NCBI GenBank assembly: GCA_017881725.1
Contig: JADGQO010000073.1
Location: forward strand, 1 to 64,000
Source of the DNA: Fibrobacteria bacterium
GTDB taxonomy: Bacteria; Fibrobacterota; Fibrobacteria; UBA11236
Reading direction: 5' to 3'
Length of the DNA stretch: 64,000 nt
In this document: positions 16,827-26,717 of the stretch, piece after piece
Layout of the letters: each line of letters opens with the position of its first letter
How positions within the stretch are numbered: the stretch's first letter is position 1
Program-made: the position numbers and the translations under genes
The notes under the pieces: model-generated
Databases searched by the model: none
The model's input: only the letters and a program-made list of their open reading frames with translations
What the model was told of the DNA's origin: nothing

Positions 16827-18818
16827 TTGGCCGATAACGTGCTTACCGTCCAAAACCTGCATAAAGCGTGGGGAGAAAAAGTCCTCTTCGGAGGGCTGTC
16901 GTTCGGCATAGACCAAGGCCGCAAGGTGGCCTTACTCGGATTAAACGGCAGCGGTAAAACCACCTTATTGCGCATCCTGGCGGGAGTAGAATCGGATTTC
17001 GAAGGCTCCATCGCGCGTCGCAAGGATCTTACCCACCGTTACCTGGATCAAGACGTAAAAGTAGTGGAACCCGGTGACAAGAACGCCGTCGTAGGTGATT
17101 TGCGCGCCGGCCTGCGCATAGCGGACGAAGTGTTCGCTCCGCACGGCAAGTTAGGAAAACTGTTAGCCCAATACGTGCATACTCCGGACGGGGATCTTTC
17201 GGACGCCATCGATAAGGACCATGGTTGGGATCTTTATGGACAGGCCCAGGCGCTGGCGGGACAATTGGACATCGAACTCGATTGGATCATCGACCCGGCT
17301 TTATCCGGCGGGCAAATCAAGAAAATCCAAATCATACGCGCCTTAATCGGAGAACCGGATTTGGTGCTGATGGACGAACCGACCAATCATCTGGATGAGG
17401 CCGCCATCCGTTGGCTGGAAGGGAAGCTCGCCGGTTACCGCGGCACCTTGATTGTCGTCACTCACGATCGCTATTTCCTGGAAAACGCCGTGGATCATAT
17501 CCTGGAATTGTGGAACGGCGATATACGCTCGTTCCCGGGGAATTACGGCCGCTACCTGGAAAAGAAAGCGGAACTGGAGGCCACGCTGGCCAAGGAAGAC
17601 GCCAAGCGCCTGTCCTTCCTGCGCACCGAAATCGATTGGATCCGGCGCGGTCCTAAAGCCCGGGGCACCAAGGCCAAGGCCCGCATCCAGCGCTACGAGT
17701 CCGCGCGCGACACGCAGGGCTTTTCGGCCGACAAATCCATGGAATTAGAGTTGGACTCGGCGGCGCGCCTGGGCAAAACCATTCTGGAAATCGAAGGCCT
17801 GTCGAAAGCCTACGGCGATAAAAAGCTGTTCCAAGGATTGGACCTGAGTCTTCTGGCCGGGGACCGGGTCGGCGTATTGGGGCCTAACGGATCCGGAAAA
17901 ACCACTTTCCTGAAAATCCTGCTCGGACAAATCCAACCCGACGCCGGCAAGTTGCAGTTGGGAATCAACACCTCCATGGCCTATTTCGATCAGAAGCGCG
18001 AATCGCTGGATCCGGAAAAAACCGTCTGGGCCACGCTGGGCGGGGATGCCGAGGTCGTGGAATTCGGAGGCAGCAAGGTTCCCAAGCGCCGCTTCCTGGA
18101 AAATTTCCTCTTCCCCAGCCGCATGCATTATTCCAAAGTAAGCCGGTTGAGCGGCGGCGAGCAAAACCGCTTGCAACTGGCCATGGCCTTGGTATCACGG
18201 CCGGCCAACCTTTTGATTCTCGATGAACCGACCAACGATTTGGACATCGCCACTTTGCAGGTCTTGGAACGCGCGCTGGCGGAATTCCCCGGATGCGCCA
18301 TCGTGGTCAGCCATGATCGATTCTTTCTGGATCAAGTCGCCACCTCCATGCTCTTGTTCAGCAAGAATGGCAGCGTGAAACAAATCGCCGGTAACTATTC
18401 GGATTATCTGGAGTGGGAGGAATCCGATAAAGGCGGCTCCGACTCGCGCAAGGTCAAGGACGGCAAGGAGGGTAAAGACGCCAAGCCGGATGTGGGTAAC
18501 GCCACCGGGGAACGGAAAGGTTTGGACAGTAACGCATCGGCTACCGGTAACTCGAGCGTGACTTCGGGTGATGGCACCAGGCGCAAAGCCGGCCTTTCCT
18601 ATATGGAAAAAAAGGAGTGGGAAACCATCGAATCCGCCCTTGCCGACAAGGAACGGGGAGCGGTCCAGGCGGAGCAGGCGTTAGCCGAAGCTTCAGCTGC
18701 CGGGGATTTTCCCGCTGTGCAGGCGGCCAATCTGCGGTATGAAACCGTGAAATCCGAAGTCGAAAAACTATTCGCCCGCTGGGAATGGTTGGACGCTAAA
18801 TTGAACGGACAGGAATGA
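16827..18818 (+). CDS. uup: ABC-F ATPase, Uup type
   Basis: A 663-residue soluble tandem ATPase of the ABC-F family, which acts on ribosomes or nucleic-acid structures and has no membrane part. TTG 16827 is the likely start: GGAGGA lies 6 bases upstream and the first domain begins immediately. Domain 1 has Walker A GLNGSGKTT (38-46), signature LSGGQ and DEPTNHLD. Domain 2 has GPNGSGKTT, LSGGEQNRLQLAMAL and DEPTNDLD. The C-terminal coiled coil after a charged linker (EKKEWETIESALADKE) is the Uup-type DNA-binding tail. Uup is linked to precise excision of transposons and to ribosome or Holliday-junction functions. A strong terminator follows directly. Confidence 0.88.
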   Translation: MADNVLTVQNLHKAWGEKVLFGGLSFGIDQGRKVALLGLNGSGKTTLLRILAGVESDFEGSIARRKDLTHRYLDQDVKVVEPGDKNAVVGDLRAGLRIADEVFAPHGKLGKLLAQYVHTPDGDLSDAIDKDHGWDLYGQAQALAGQLDIELDWIIDPALSGGQIKKIQIIRALIGEPDLVLMDEPTNHLDEAAIRWLEGKLAGYRGTLIVVTHDRYFLENAVDHILELWNGDIRSFPGNYGRYLEKKAELEATLAKEDAKRLSFLRTEIDWIRRGPKARGTKAKARIQRYESARDTQGFSADKSMELELDSAARLGKTILEIEGLSKAYGDKKLFQGLDLSLLAGDRVGVLGPNGSGKTTFLKILLGQIQPDAGKLQLGINTSMAYFDQKRESLDPEKTVWATLGGDAEVVEFGGSKVPKRRFLENFLFPSRMHYSKVSRLSGGEQNRLQLAMALVSRPANLLILDEPTNDLDIATLQVLERALAEFPGCAIVVSHDRFFLDQVATSMLLFSKNGSVKQIAGNYSDYLEWEESDKGGSDSRKVKDGKEGKDAKPDVGNATGERKGLDSNASATGNSSVTSGDGTRRKAGLSYMEKKEWETIESALADKERGAVQAEQALAEASAAGDFPAVQAANLRYETVKSEVEKLFARWEWLDAKLNGQE

Positions 18819-18820
18819 CA

Positions 18821-18849
18821 AAGCCCCGCTAAAGGTGCGGGGCTTTTTT
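18821..18849 (+). terminator. Rho-independent terminator after uup
   Basis: Perfect stem AAGCCCCGC/GCGGGGCTT with a 7-base loop followed by a run of six T residues, beginning two bases after the uup stop codon. Confidence 0.9.
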
Positions 18850-18910
18850 CCGATTTTCGGTCTCGCGATGCCGGCGATCCGAGGACCAGGGTGACGGATT
18901 GCGGGTAAAG

Positions 18911-19282
18911 CTAAAGTTGTTCCTTCTGTCCATGATAAACTTCCTTGCCCACCAGATTATCGATCTCACGGCGAAGCCGGAATTCAAAACCGTATTCGGC
19001 GGCTCCCACCACGGTGTCGAAGGGTTCGGCGATATCGTTGCCGCGCATGATGCTGCGGACTACCATTCCGGTACGTCCAAGAATCGATAACTTCTCCCGA
19101 TCCGGGATACTCGGCTTGCGATTTTTACGCAAGTTACGGATGGCGCTTTTCGTTTCATAAAGACTCGCCTCCCGCACCGTGAGCCAAGCCATTACCGATA
19201 AACCCAACAAGAATACGGCCAGCAACCAAATCCCCGTTTGTCCCGTCATACTATTGTTCCGAACGACATCCGCGACGACCAT
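18911..19282 (-). CDS. Small membrane-anchored protein, unknown function
   Basis: A 123-residue protein. ATG 19282 has GGAGG 8 bases upstream and is preferred to the GTG at 19312. One transmembrane helix near the N-terminus (GIWLLAVFLLGLSVMAWL) is followed by a cytoplasmic basic region (AIRNLRKNRKPSIPDREK) and a C-terminal part with no recognised domain. It stands alone, convergent with uup. I do not recognise the family. Confidence 0.55.
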   Translation of the reverse strand: MVVADVVRNNSMTGQTGIWLLAVFLLGLSVMAWLTVREASLYETKSAIRNLRKNRKPSIPDREKLSILGRTGMVVRSIMRGNDIAEPFDTVVGAAEYGFEFRLRREIDNLVGKEVYHGQKEQL

Positions 19283-19765
19283 GAGCGCACCCTCCACTTC
19301 AGATTCTATCACGGGGCGCTCTGCCTGCCTAGACCTAAGTGGATGGGTTTGGCAGGAGTACAGAATAATCCAATTCGGTTTGTGGAGATGCCCAAAGGGT
19401 CTTAACGAGCTGGGGCTGATGGTCTAAATCCCGGCAAGTGATGAAAATAACGATTGATTTTTTATCGCAATTCCAGGGTTTCTGTTTTGAAGTCTGCATG
19501 ACAAAATCACCGTAAGTGACTTTTATTTCAAGAAGTTATAGCACAACCCGAGCACTTGGAAATCTCCCCCCTTCCAGGCTCACTGGCCCCCGGCATATAG
19601 GCGACTCGGGGATACCCCATGTTTTAAAGGGTGTCGGCCGTGAGAGCGAAGCGGAGCCACCGGTTTCCGAAGGATATGGCATCGATTTTTTCTACCTTCC
19701 AGCCGCCTGAAATCGAAATCACCCTCGATCCCCGGCGAAGCCGGAAATAATTACTAGGAGTGGAA
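19283..19765. other. Intergenic region upstream of the FKBP gene
   Basis: About 480 bases between divergent genes. I see no convincing gene, RNA or repeat. Promoters for both neighbours are expected here, but no clear consensus pair was found. The last bases (ACTAGGAGTGGAA) hold the FKBP ribosome site. Confidence 0.4.
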
Positions 19766-20602
19766 ATGAATACTTTGAAAAAAGCCTGGACCATTTGTTT
19801 GTCCGGCATCGCCTTAGCTGCCTGCGATAAAATCGACACCAAAGGTTCGCGTGAATTGAAAACCCAAAAAGACAAGGTGAGCTACGGCATCGGCTTGGAT
19901 ATCGGCCGCAGCTTCAAGCAACAAAATCTGGAAACCAACGACATCGATTTGGAAAAACTGCGCGCCGGCATTCAAGACGCCTTGAGCGGCTCCAAACCCG
20001 TCATGTCGGACTCCCAGCTGACGGAAACCATGATGGGCTTCCAGAAGTCCATGATGGCCCGCCAAGACAGCACTAACCGCAAAAAAGGCGAGAACAATAA
20101 AAAGACCGGCGAGGAATTCCTGGCCAAGAACGGCAAAGAAGCCGGCGTGGTCACCATGCCCGATGGATTGCAGTACAAAATCCTCACCGCCGGAACCGGC
20201 AAGAAACCCGATTCGACTTCCACCGTTTCCGTGAACTATGTCGGCACCTTGCTCGATGGAACGGAATTCGACTCGTCCATCAAGCGCGGCCAACCCGTCA
20301 CCTTCCCGGTTAACGGCGTTATCAAAGGCTGGACCGAAGCCTTGCAGATGATGCCCGCCGGTTCCAAATGGAAGATCTTCGTCCCGTCCAACCTCGCTTA
20401 CGGCGAACGCGGCGCGGGCGCCAAAATCGGTCCGAACTCGACCTTGATTTTCGAGGTGGAATTGATTTCCATCACGGAAGCGCCCAAGACCGAACCGGCA
20501 AAACCCGAAGCGGCCCCGAAGGCTTCCAAGGCTGAAAAGCCCGCGAAAGCCGAAGCGGCTCCGAAAGCCGCCAAGGCCGTTGCCGCTCCCGCCGCTAAGT
20601 AG
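19766..20602 (+). CDS. Lipoprotein FKBP-type peptidyl-prolyl isomerase (Mip/FklB-like)
   Basis: A 278-residue lipoprotein. The signal peptide ends in the lipobox LAAC (C20), so it should be tethered to a membrane in the periplasm. Residues about 35-135 form the helical dimerisation domain typical of Mip and FklB (VSYGIGLDIGRSFKQQ). The catalytic FKBP domain (about 140-245) contains VSVNYVGTLLDGTEFDSS and PSNLAYGERGAG. A low-complexity Ala/Lys/Pro tail (EAAPKA repeats) ends the protein. It assists folding of envelope proteins. ATG 19766 is chosen because AGGAG lies 5 bases upstream. Confidence 0.9.
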   Translation: MNTLKKAWTICLSGIALAACDKIDTKGSRELKTQKDKVSYGIGLDIGRSFKQQNLETNDIDLEKLRAGIQDALSGSKPVMSDSQLTETMMGFQKSMMARQDSTNRKKGENNKKTGEEFLAKNGKEAGVVTMPDGLQYKILTAGTGKKPDSTSTVSVNYVGTLLDGTEFDSSIKRGQPVTFPVNGVIKGWTEALQMMPAGSKWKIFVPSNLAYGERGAGAKIGPNSTLIFEVELISITEAPKTEPAKPEAAPKASKAEKPAKAEAAPKAAKAVAAPAAK

Positions 20603-20646
20603 TGGCCAAATAGGGATTGGACATCACCTCATCCGGAGCGTGAAGC

Positions 20647-23600
20647 ATGGCTGAGGTTTCCAGCAAACCTTTCCGAAAAATCATGGTGGCGAACCGCGGG
20701 GAAATCGCCATCCGAATCTTTCGCGCGGCGGCGGAGATGGGAATTCAAACCGTCGCCATCTACTCCCAGGAAGATCGGCTTCATCTGCACCGTTACAAGG
20801 CGGATGAGGCCTACCTGATTGGCGCCGGAAAAACCCCGGTAGGCGCCTACCTCAATATCGAAGAAATCGTTGAACTGGCCGTGGACAAGGGCGTGGATGC
20901 CATCCATCCCGGCTATGGTTTTCTGTCCGAGAATGCCGACTTTGCGCGCGCCTGCGTTAAGGCGGGTATCACCTTCATCGGACCTCCTCCCGAAGTTTTA
21001 GATGCAATGGGCGACAAAACTGCGGCGCGTCTTATCGCCGAGCGAGCCAAGGTGCCGGTTATCCCGGGCACGCGCGAGGGCGTGGAGACCGAGCAGGATG
21101 CTCTTCTGTTCGCCAAGGAATTCGGCTACCCGCTGATTATCAAAGCCGCCATGGGCGGCGGCGGCCGTGGCATGAGCGTGGTTAAGGACCGCAGCGAATT
21201 GCTCAATGCCATCAATCGGTCCCGCGCCGAAGCTGAAGCCTCTTTCGGGAATCCCAAGGTTTTCATCGAACGATACCTCGACGGGCCCAAGCATATTGAA
21301 GTCCAGATCCTGGCCGATCAACACGGAAATAGGGTCCACCTTTTTGAGCGCGATTGCTCCATCCAACGCCGCCACCAGAAGGTGGTCGAGGTGGCTCCGG
21401 CCTTGAAGTTGAGTCCCAAGCAAAAGGAAGCGCTGTACGCCGACGCCTTGGCCATCGCTGCGGAAGTCGGTTATGTCAATGCCGGCACGGTGGAATTCCT
21501 GGTCGACAATAAGGGACAGCATTATTTCATCGAGGTGAATCCGCGCATTCAGGTGGAGCATACCATCACGGAAGTCATCACCGGCCGCGACATCGTGCAG
21601 AACCAAATCCGCATCGCCGAAGGCTATCCGCTTTCCCACGACTTCATCCGCATCGGCTCGCAAAAGGACATTAAGAAAAGCGGCTATTGCATCCAGCTTC
21701 GCCTGACCACGGAGGATCCGGAAAATAATTTCGCCCCCGACCATGGAAAGATCACTGCCTTTCGGGCCGGCGAGGGTTTCGGTATTCGCTTGGACGCGGG
21801 CTCCGGCTTCGATGGCGCGGTGATAACGCCGCATTACGATTCCCTGCTCATCAAGGTTTGTTCCTGGGCCCTGAGCTTCGATCAAGCCGCCAGTAAAGCC
21901 CTTCGCTGCATCCGCGAGTTCCGTATCCGGGGCGTTAAAACCAATATCCCGTTTTTGGAAAACGTCCTCAAGCACCCGGATTTTTTAAACGGCGAGTGCA
22001 CCACCACATTCATCGAAACGCATCCGGAACTGTTCGATTTCAAACCGAAACTGGACCGTGCCAATAAGATTTTAAACTACTTGTCCAACTTGGCCGTCAA
22101 CGGGTTTCCGGATGTGGATCCCAGGCTTAAACCGGCTCGCATCCAAACGCCGCAAGTGCCGAAAATACCAAAGGTTGCGCCACCCGTCTCACCGGCTTTT
22201 AGGATATTCCAGGAACAGGGTCCCAAGGGTCTCGCGACTTGGATTACGCAACAAAAACCACTGCTTGTAACCGACACGACATTCCGCGATGCGCATCAAA
22301 GTTTACTCGCGACGCGCATGCGCAGCGATGACTTGTTCCGTATCTCCCACGCTACCGCCCATCTCGCCGCACCGCTCTTCTCCCAGGAAATGTGGGGAGG
22401 CGCGACCTTCGACGTGGCCCTGCGCTTTCTGCATGAAGACCCTTGGGAGCGGTTGCGCCGTATCCGCAAGCTCATGCCTGGCACCTTGCTGCAAATGCTC
22501 CTCCGGTCCGGCAACGCGGTGGGCTACACGAATTATCCGGACAATGTGGTCAACCGCTTCATCGACGCGTCCGCCAAAAACGGCATCGACGTGTTCCGGA
22601 TTTTCGACTGTCTGAACTGGGTGGAAGGCTTGAAGCCCTGTATCGCCGCCGTGCTGAAAACCGGTAAAATCGCCGAAGCGGCCATCTGTTATTCCGGTGA
22701 CATCACGGACGGCAAACGCGTCAAATACACTTTGCAGTATTACGTGAAACTGGCCAAGGAATTGGAAAAGGCCGGAACGCATATTCTAGCCATCAAGGAT
22801 ATGGCGGGATTGCTCAAGCCCCAGGCCGCGCGTATCCTCATCACGGAGCTGAAGAACGCGGTAACGGTTCCCATTCATTTGCATACGCATGATACCAGCG
22901 GCAACCAAGTCGCAGCGCTTTTGGAAGCCTCCAAAGCCGGCGTTGATATCGTCGACGCGGCGTTGTCGTCCATGTCCGGCATCACGTCCCAGCCTTCTTT
23001 AAATGCCCTAGTCTGCTCTCTGCAAGGCACGGACCGAGACACGGGTTTAGACGAGGATGGGTTGCAAAAGTTGGCTGACTATTGGGAGGTGGCCCGCGAG
23101 CCTTACGCCCCCTTCGAGTGCGGCCTCAAAGCCGGCACCGCCGATGTCTATCGTCACGAAATGCCGGGCGGCCAATATTCCAATTTCCGCGCTCAGGCGA
23201 TTTCGCTCGGGCTGGGCGAGCGTTGGGACGAGGTCAAGAACATGTACCGCACGGTCAACGACATGTGCGGCGACATCATCAAGGTGACGCCGTCTTCCAA
23301 AGCTGTGGGCGACATGGCCTTGTTCATGACGCAAAATAATCTGGCTCCGGAAACCGTCCTAAGTCGTTCCCGGGACTTGGCTTTCCCCGATTCCTTCGTA
23401 AGCATGATGAAGGGCATGATGGGACAGCCCCCGGGTGGTTTCCCACCCGAATTGCAAAAGGCAGTTCTCAAAGGCGAAGAGCCCATCACTTGTCGTCCCG
23501 GCGAGTTGTTGGAAAACTTCGACTTCGACTCCGCGCGCGCCTCCCTGAAGGCCAAGTTCGGCGTGCATTTCGAGGAAGAGGATTTGCTCAGTTATGCGCA

Positions 23601-24108
23601 ATACCCCAAAGTATTTGTTGATTACCTGCGCTTCAATGCCGAGTTCGGCGACGTGTCCGTACTGGAAACCCCCACTTTCTTGTACGGCCTCAAAGTTGGT
23701 CAGGAGCAGGCCATCACCATCCAAGAAGGCAAGACCCTAATCATCAAGCTCCTGGCCATCGGCGAGCTGCAAAGCGACGGGACGCGGAGCATTTTCTGGG
23801 AGCTGAACGGTCGGCGCAGAAATACCGTGGTGGTGGACCAAGCGTCGGGCGTCGAAGTGAAACGCCGCGAGAAGGTCGATCCGGACAATCCCGGGCATAT
23901 CCCCGCTCCCATGGCTGGCAAAATCGTGGAGCTTGCCGTCGGATCCGGCGACCAGGTCGTTGAGGGCCAGAAGCTCGTTTCCACCGAAGCCATGAAAATG
24001 TTGAACGTGGTTAAGTCACCGTGCGCCGGCGTGGTCAAGCGCGTGCTGGTGCAGAAGGGGGACGATGTCGCCCCCGGTGATTTGATTTTCGAGATTCAAC
24101 CGGACTGA
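20647..24108 (+). CDS. pyc: Pyruvate carboxylase
   Basis: A 1153-residue biotin enzyme that carboxylates pyruvate to oxaloacetate for anaplerosis and gluconeogenesis. The domain order is standard: biotin carboxylase (about 1-455, with MVANRGEIAIRI and the glycine-rich GGGGRGMSVV), carboxyltransferase of the DRE-TIM family (from about 535, DTTFRDAHQSLLATR), the PC tetramerisation region, and the C-terminal biotinyl domain. In the last, the lysine of EAMKM (about residue 1118) is the biotin site. The single-chain form and normal length argue against an oxaloacetate decarboxylase. It stands alone and is followed by the second mobile element. Confidence 0.95.
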   Translation: MAEVSSKPFRKIMVANRGEIAIRIFRAAAEMGIQTVAIYSQEDRLHLHRYKADEAYLIGAGKTPVGAYLNIEEIVELAVDKGVDAIHPGYGFLSENADFARACVKAGITFIGPPPEVLDAMGDKTAARLIAERAKVPVIPGTREGVETEQDALLFAKEFGYPLIIKAAMGGGGRGMSVVKDRSELLNAINRSRAEAEASFGNPKVFIERYLDGPKHIEVQILADQHGNRVHLFERDCSIQRRHQKVVEVAPALKLSPKQKEALYADALAIAAEVGYVNAGTVEFLVDNKGQHYFIEVNPRIQVEHTITEVITGRDIVQNQIRIAEGYPLSHDFIRIGSQKDIKKSGYCIQLRLTTEDPENNFAPDHGKITAFRAGEGFGIRLDAGSGFDGAVITPHYDSLLIKVCSWALSFDQAASKALRCIREFRIRGVKTNIPFLENVLKHPDFLNGECTTTFIETHPELFDFKPKLDRANKILNYLSNLAVNGFPDVDPRLKPARIQTPQVPKIPKVAPPVSPAFRIFQEQGPKGLATWITQQKPLLVTDTTFRDAHQSLLATRMRSDDLFRISHATAHLAAPLFSQEMWGGATFDVALRFLHEDPWERLRRIRKLMPGTLLQMLLRSGNAVGYTNYPDNVVNRFIDASAKNGIDVFRIFDCLNWVEGLKPCIAAVLKTGKIAEAAICYSGDITDGKRVKYTLQYYVKLAKELEKAGTHILAIKDMAGLLKPQAARILITELKNAVTVPIHLHTHDTSGNQVAALLEASKAGVDIVDAALSSMSGITSQPSLNALVCSLQGTDRDTGLDEDGLQKLADYWEVAREPYAPFECGLKAGTADVYRHEMPGGQYSNFRAQAISLGLGERWDEVKNMYRTVNDMCGDIIKVTPSSKAVGDMALFMTQNNLAPETVLSRSRDLAFPDSFVSMMKGMMGQPPGGFPPELQKAVLKGEEPITCRPGELLENFDFDSARASLKAKFGVHFEEEDLLSYAQYPKVFVDYLRFNAEFGDVSVLETPTFLYGLKVGQEQAITIQEGKTLIIKLLAIGELQSDGTRSIFWELNGRRRNTVVVDQASGVEVKRREKVDPDNPGHIPAPMAGKIVELAVGSGDQVVEGQKLVSTEAMKMLNVVKSPCAGVVKRVLVQKGDDVAPGDLIFEIQPD

Positions 24109-24150
24109 ACTTCCATTGAACCTTGTCACCGGCCAACCCACTTCGTTGGC

Positions 24151-24316
24151 CTAGTGTCTCGACTCCAAAATTTCGAAACACTTTCGCCGGGCCTGGGGGC
24201 CCAGAGCTGCGTTGCGCCTCCTTGGAATAGTCCCGCTATTCCGGCGTCGGCGCGCCTTGCTCTGAACCCCCATTCCTCGCCGCCTTCGTTTCGAAATTTT
24301 GGAGTCGAGACACTAG
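24151..24316. mobile_element. MITE-like palindromic element, copy 2 (166 bp)
   Basis: Same element as 6734-6920 in inverted orientation, with the identical perfect 29-base terminal repeats and CTAG borders. Apart from the 21-base hairpin insertion missing here, only a few bases differ between the copies, so both insertions are fairly recent. It has no coding capacity. It sits between the ends of pyc and the convergent glycanase gene, ending 5 bases after the glycanase stop. Confidence 0.88.
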
Positions 24317-24321
24317 CGTAA

Positions 24322-26412
24322 TTATTGGGAGAGGAAAACACCTTCCCTGAACGCAGAAACGCCATCCAAACCTTTTACGCGCGCCAAGATTAATCCCTGC
24401 GGCAGTTCGGCGTGAATGACGCCGTGGAATGCCCCCGCGGCCAAAGGATAACGGGCTAATTCCCGTCCGTGCAAATCCACCAAAGACAAAACCGCCGGCG
24501 TCACCAAAGGCGATTCCACCGACCACAAGAGCAATCCGGCCTTGGCCTCCATGCGTAGCGCCTGTGCCGGGCGCGAAATATCGCGGTGTAAAACCGGTGC
24601 GGCCCCTTTCGCAACCAGGATCACATTGTCGATATGCAAGGTGGAAACCACTTCGCCGATATTGAATTGGATGACCCCGATGGTCCCGTCCGCCAAGGTT
24701 TTCAGGGCCTTGAGCTCGACTTGGTAATTGGCCTTGGCGGTCGTGACGGTGACGCTGTCTCCGCTCTGCCAATTCCAATCCGAGGTGGTCAGCCCGATAT
24801 TGACGTAACGGGGCGCGTTTGCCCAGGCGTCAAAGGAAAGGGCGTAAGTCGCTCCGGCTTGCAAGGCAAAGCCGCCCTGCATCAATTGCATATGCCAATT
24901 CTGAGTGCCCGCGGCCGTCACGTTGATGTCGGCCTGTCCCGCCGCGTAGGAAATCGTACCGGCGGAAGTGCCCGTGGTGCTGATATTGAATTGCCAGGCT
25001 GCATCGGAAGCGAAGTCCCCGTTCTTGAGCAGGTTGGTGCCCGCGGCCGGACGGAAGTTGGCGAGAATGTTTCGATCCTTCATGGCCTTCACTTTGATCG
25101 GATTGACGGTGGCGGCTGCCGTCGTGTCGCCGGCCCAGCCGACGAACTCGTAGCCCGCGTCCGGCGTGGCCTGGATGGAAACCGTCGTGCCCGTATCGAC
25201 CCGTCCCACCGGAGTCGCGATGAGCTTGCCGCCTACCGTAGCGGAGGCAACCACGGAAAGTTTGCCGTCCGATATTCCGTCAAACTTCACGTCTGGCACA
25301 TGCGCGCGGGCGAGTTTGGCCAGGGAGGGCGAAGCGGTCGGGAAGCCCTTCATCCAGGCATCTCCGGCATCGGGCTGATATTGCCAAAAGAGACCGCCGG
25401 CATATCCGTTCTTGAACAGGTTTTCCAGCAAAGTATCGACGGACTCGGCGTCCTGCATGGCGCTGGTGGAAGCCGTGGTCGGTCCCCAACTGGAGGAAGC
25501 GAATTCTCCCACTACGAGGGGTTTGTCCACGCTCCAAGCCGCGGCGCCCTTGTGGAAAGGACTGTTGCTGGTGCCGTTCCAACCGTAATAATGGACCATG
25601 TAGAAGTCCAGCGCGCCGTTGGAGTCCGCTCCGGCAGCCTTGAGGGCGGCATCGGTATACCAACCCAAATAGCCGGCTTGCACGACTCCCGTGGAAACGA
25701 GCACGCCCGGCACAGCGCGGTGAATGGCTCCGGCCATCCGATTGGTGAATTTCTGGACGTCGGTTTTGGCGATCCGTTGGGAGGTCCACCCTATCGATTC
25801 AACCATGCCTTCGGGTTCATTGGCGATTTCCCAACAGAGTAAATTCGGATCCTTTCCGATGGCGGTCACCAGGGGAACCACGGCTTTATCGATATATGCC
25901 TTGAGGCCGTTATCCGTGGTCAGCAGGGTTTTGTTGTTGGTAAGATTCACGCCCGACTGGCTTTGCAGGAAATTATGCGTCAGCAAGGTCAAGACCAGCA
26001 GCATCTTGTTTTCCTTGGCGATGGACAACATTTGCTGCACATTGGCGACCGTCTTGGAGCCCAAGCCGCTCACCAAACCATCGGTTCCGAAAACCGGGTC
26101 TTTGGATCCATTGGTCGAAAGCCAAACGCGCATGGTATTGCCGCCGGAATCCGAGACGGCTTTCAGAGCCGCTTGGAAGGCCGTGGCATTCAACGGGGTA
26201 TCGCCCACATCGCCGGCAAAGTTTATCCACGCGAGGTTAAAACCCGCCACGAAAATTTTTTCTCCCGAGGGTAAGGTCACGCGATCGGAAAAGGCCATGG
26301 CGCCGGTCCGGGGGGCTAGGAAAATTGATACAGCCAAACAAACTGCAAGAATTCCGATTTTGGTTTTTAAAAATTTGCATGCGCATCGAAGGGGAAAATT
26401 TTTGGCCAGCAT
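24322..26412 (-). CDS. Secreted GH5-like glycanase (mannanase/cellulase type), multidomain
   Basis: A 696-residue exported enzyme. ATG 26412 has GGAG 7-8 bases upstream. A basic N-terminus and hydrophobic signal peptide (to about residue 40) precede a clan GH-A catalytic domain (about 41-365). It has acid/base E199 in WEIANEPEG, HYYGW (274-278) and nucleophile E303 in VVGEFASSS. An InlB/Listeria-type beta repeat (about 385-450, YEFVGWAGD) follows, then a CBM4/9-like jelly roll (about 455-600, beginning NLLKNGDFAS). A C-terminal domain of about 80 residues may be a type IX secretion signal. It probably hydrolyses beta-mannan or beta-glucan; the GH5 subfamily cannot be settled by eye. Confidence 0.82.
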   Translation of the reverse strand: MLAKNFPLRCACKFLKTKIGILAVCLAVSIFLAPRTGAMAFSDRVTLPSGEKIFVAGFNLAWINFAGDVGDTPLNATAFQAALKAVSDSGGNTMRVWLSTNGSKDPVFGTDGLVSGLGSKTVANVQQMLSIAKENKMLLVLTLLTHNFLQSQSGVNLTNNKTLLTTDNGLKAYIDKAVVPLVTAIGKDPNLLCWEIANEPEGMVESIGWTSQRIAKTDVQKFTNRMAGAIHRAVPGVLVSTGVVQAGYLGWYTDAALKAAGADSNGALDFYMVHYYGWNGTSNSPFHKGAAAWSVDKPLVVGEFASSSWGPTTASTSAMQDAESVDTLLENLFKNGYAGGLFWQYQPDAGDAWMKGFPTASPSLAKLARAHVPDVKFDGISDGKLSVVASATVGGKLIATPVGRVDTGTTVSIQATPDAGYEFVGWAGDTTAAATVNPIKVKAMKDRNILANFRPAAGTNLLKNGDFASDAAWQFNISTTGTSAGTISYAAGQADINVTAAGTQNWHMQLMQGGFALQAGATYALSFDAWANAPRYVNIGLTTSDWNWQSGDSVTVTTAKANYQVELKALKTLADGTIGVIQFNIGEVVSTLHIDNVILVAKGAAPVLHRDISRPAQALRMEAKAGLLLWSVESPLVTPAVLSLVDLHGRELARYPLAAGAFHGVIHAELPQGLILARVKGLDGVSAFREGVFLSQ

Positions 26413-26717
26413 TTAGTCTCCAGGAGAAAAAATTGGATTACGGGCGGAGGCTGCCGGATACGTTTCCAATCGCAGCGACCTAGCGTTCAGTCTCACTCAC
26501 CCATGTCATGGATTCAGGGATAATTTTTTACCCAAAGGTTCACATTTGGGAGAATTTAGCGACGAGGAACCGGGTTGAGGCGTAGTCCGACTTTACGGAG
26601 TTTTGTCCACCTTGGCGGTCTGGACTCCGATTCGGAGCATTTCCGGGTTGAGACCGGTGATTTCGATGCAGGAAAGATTCAGCGGACCGAAGCCCGCGCA
26701 GACCTCTCAACTACCCG
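26413..26717. other. Intergenic region with a possible coding remnant
   Basis: About 305 bases. On the minus strand a frame reading GPLNLSCIEITGLNPEMLRI and ending DKTP-stop (about 26690-26597) looks like protein sequence but has no start codon or ribosome site. It may be the end of a lost gene. No terminator was found for the protease gene transcribed into this region. Confidence 0.3.

Noticed and set aside
26597-26690. Protein-like minus-strand frame (GLNPEMLRI) after the protease-glycanase gap
   Set aside because: No start codon or ribosome site; at most a gene remnant, so described as part of the gap only.
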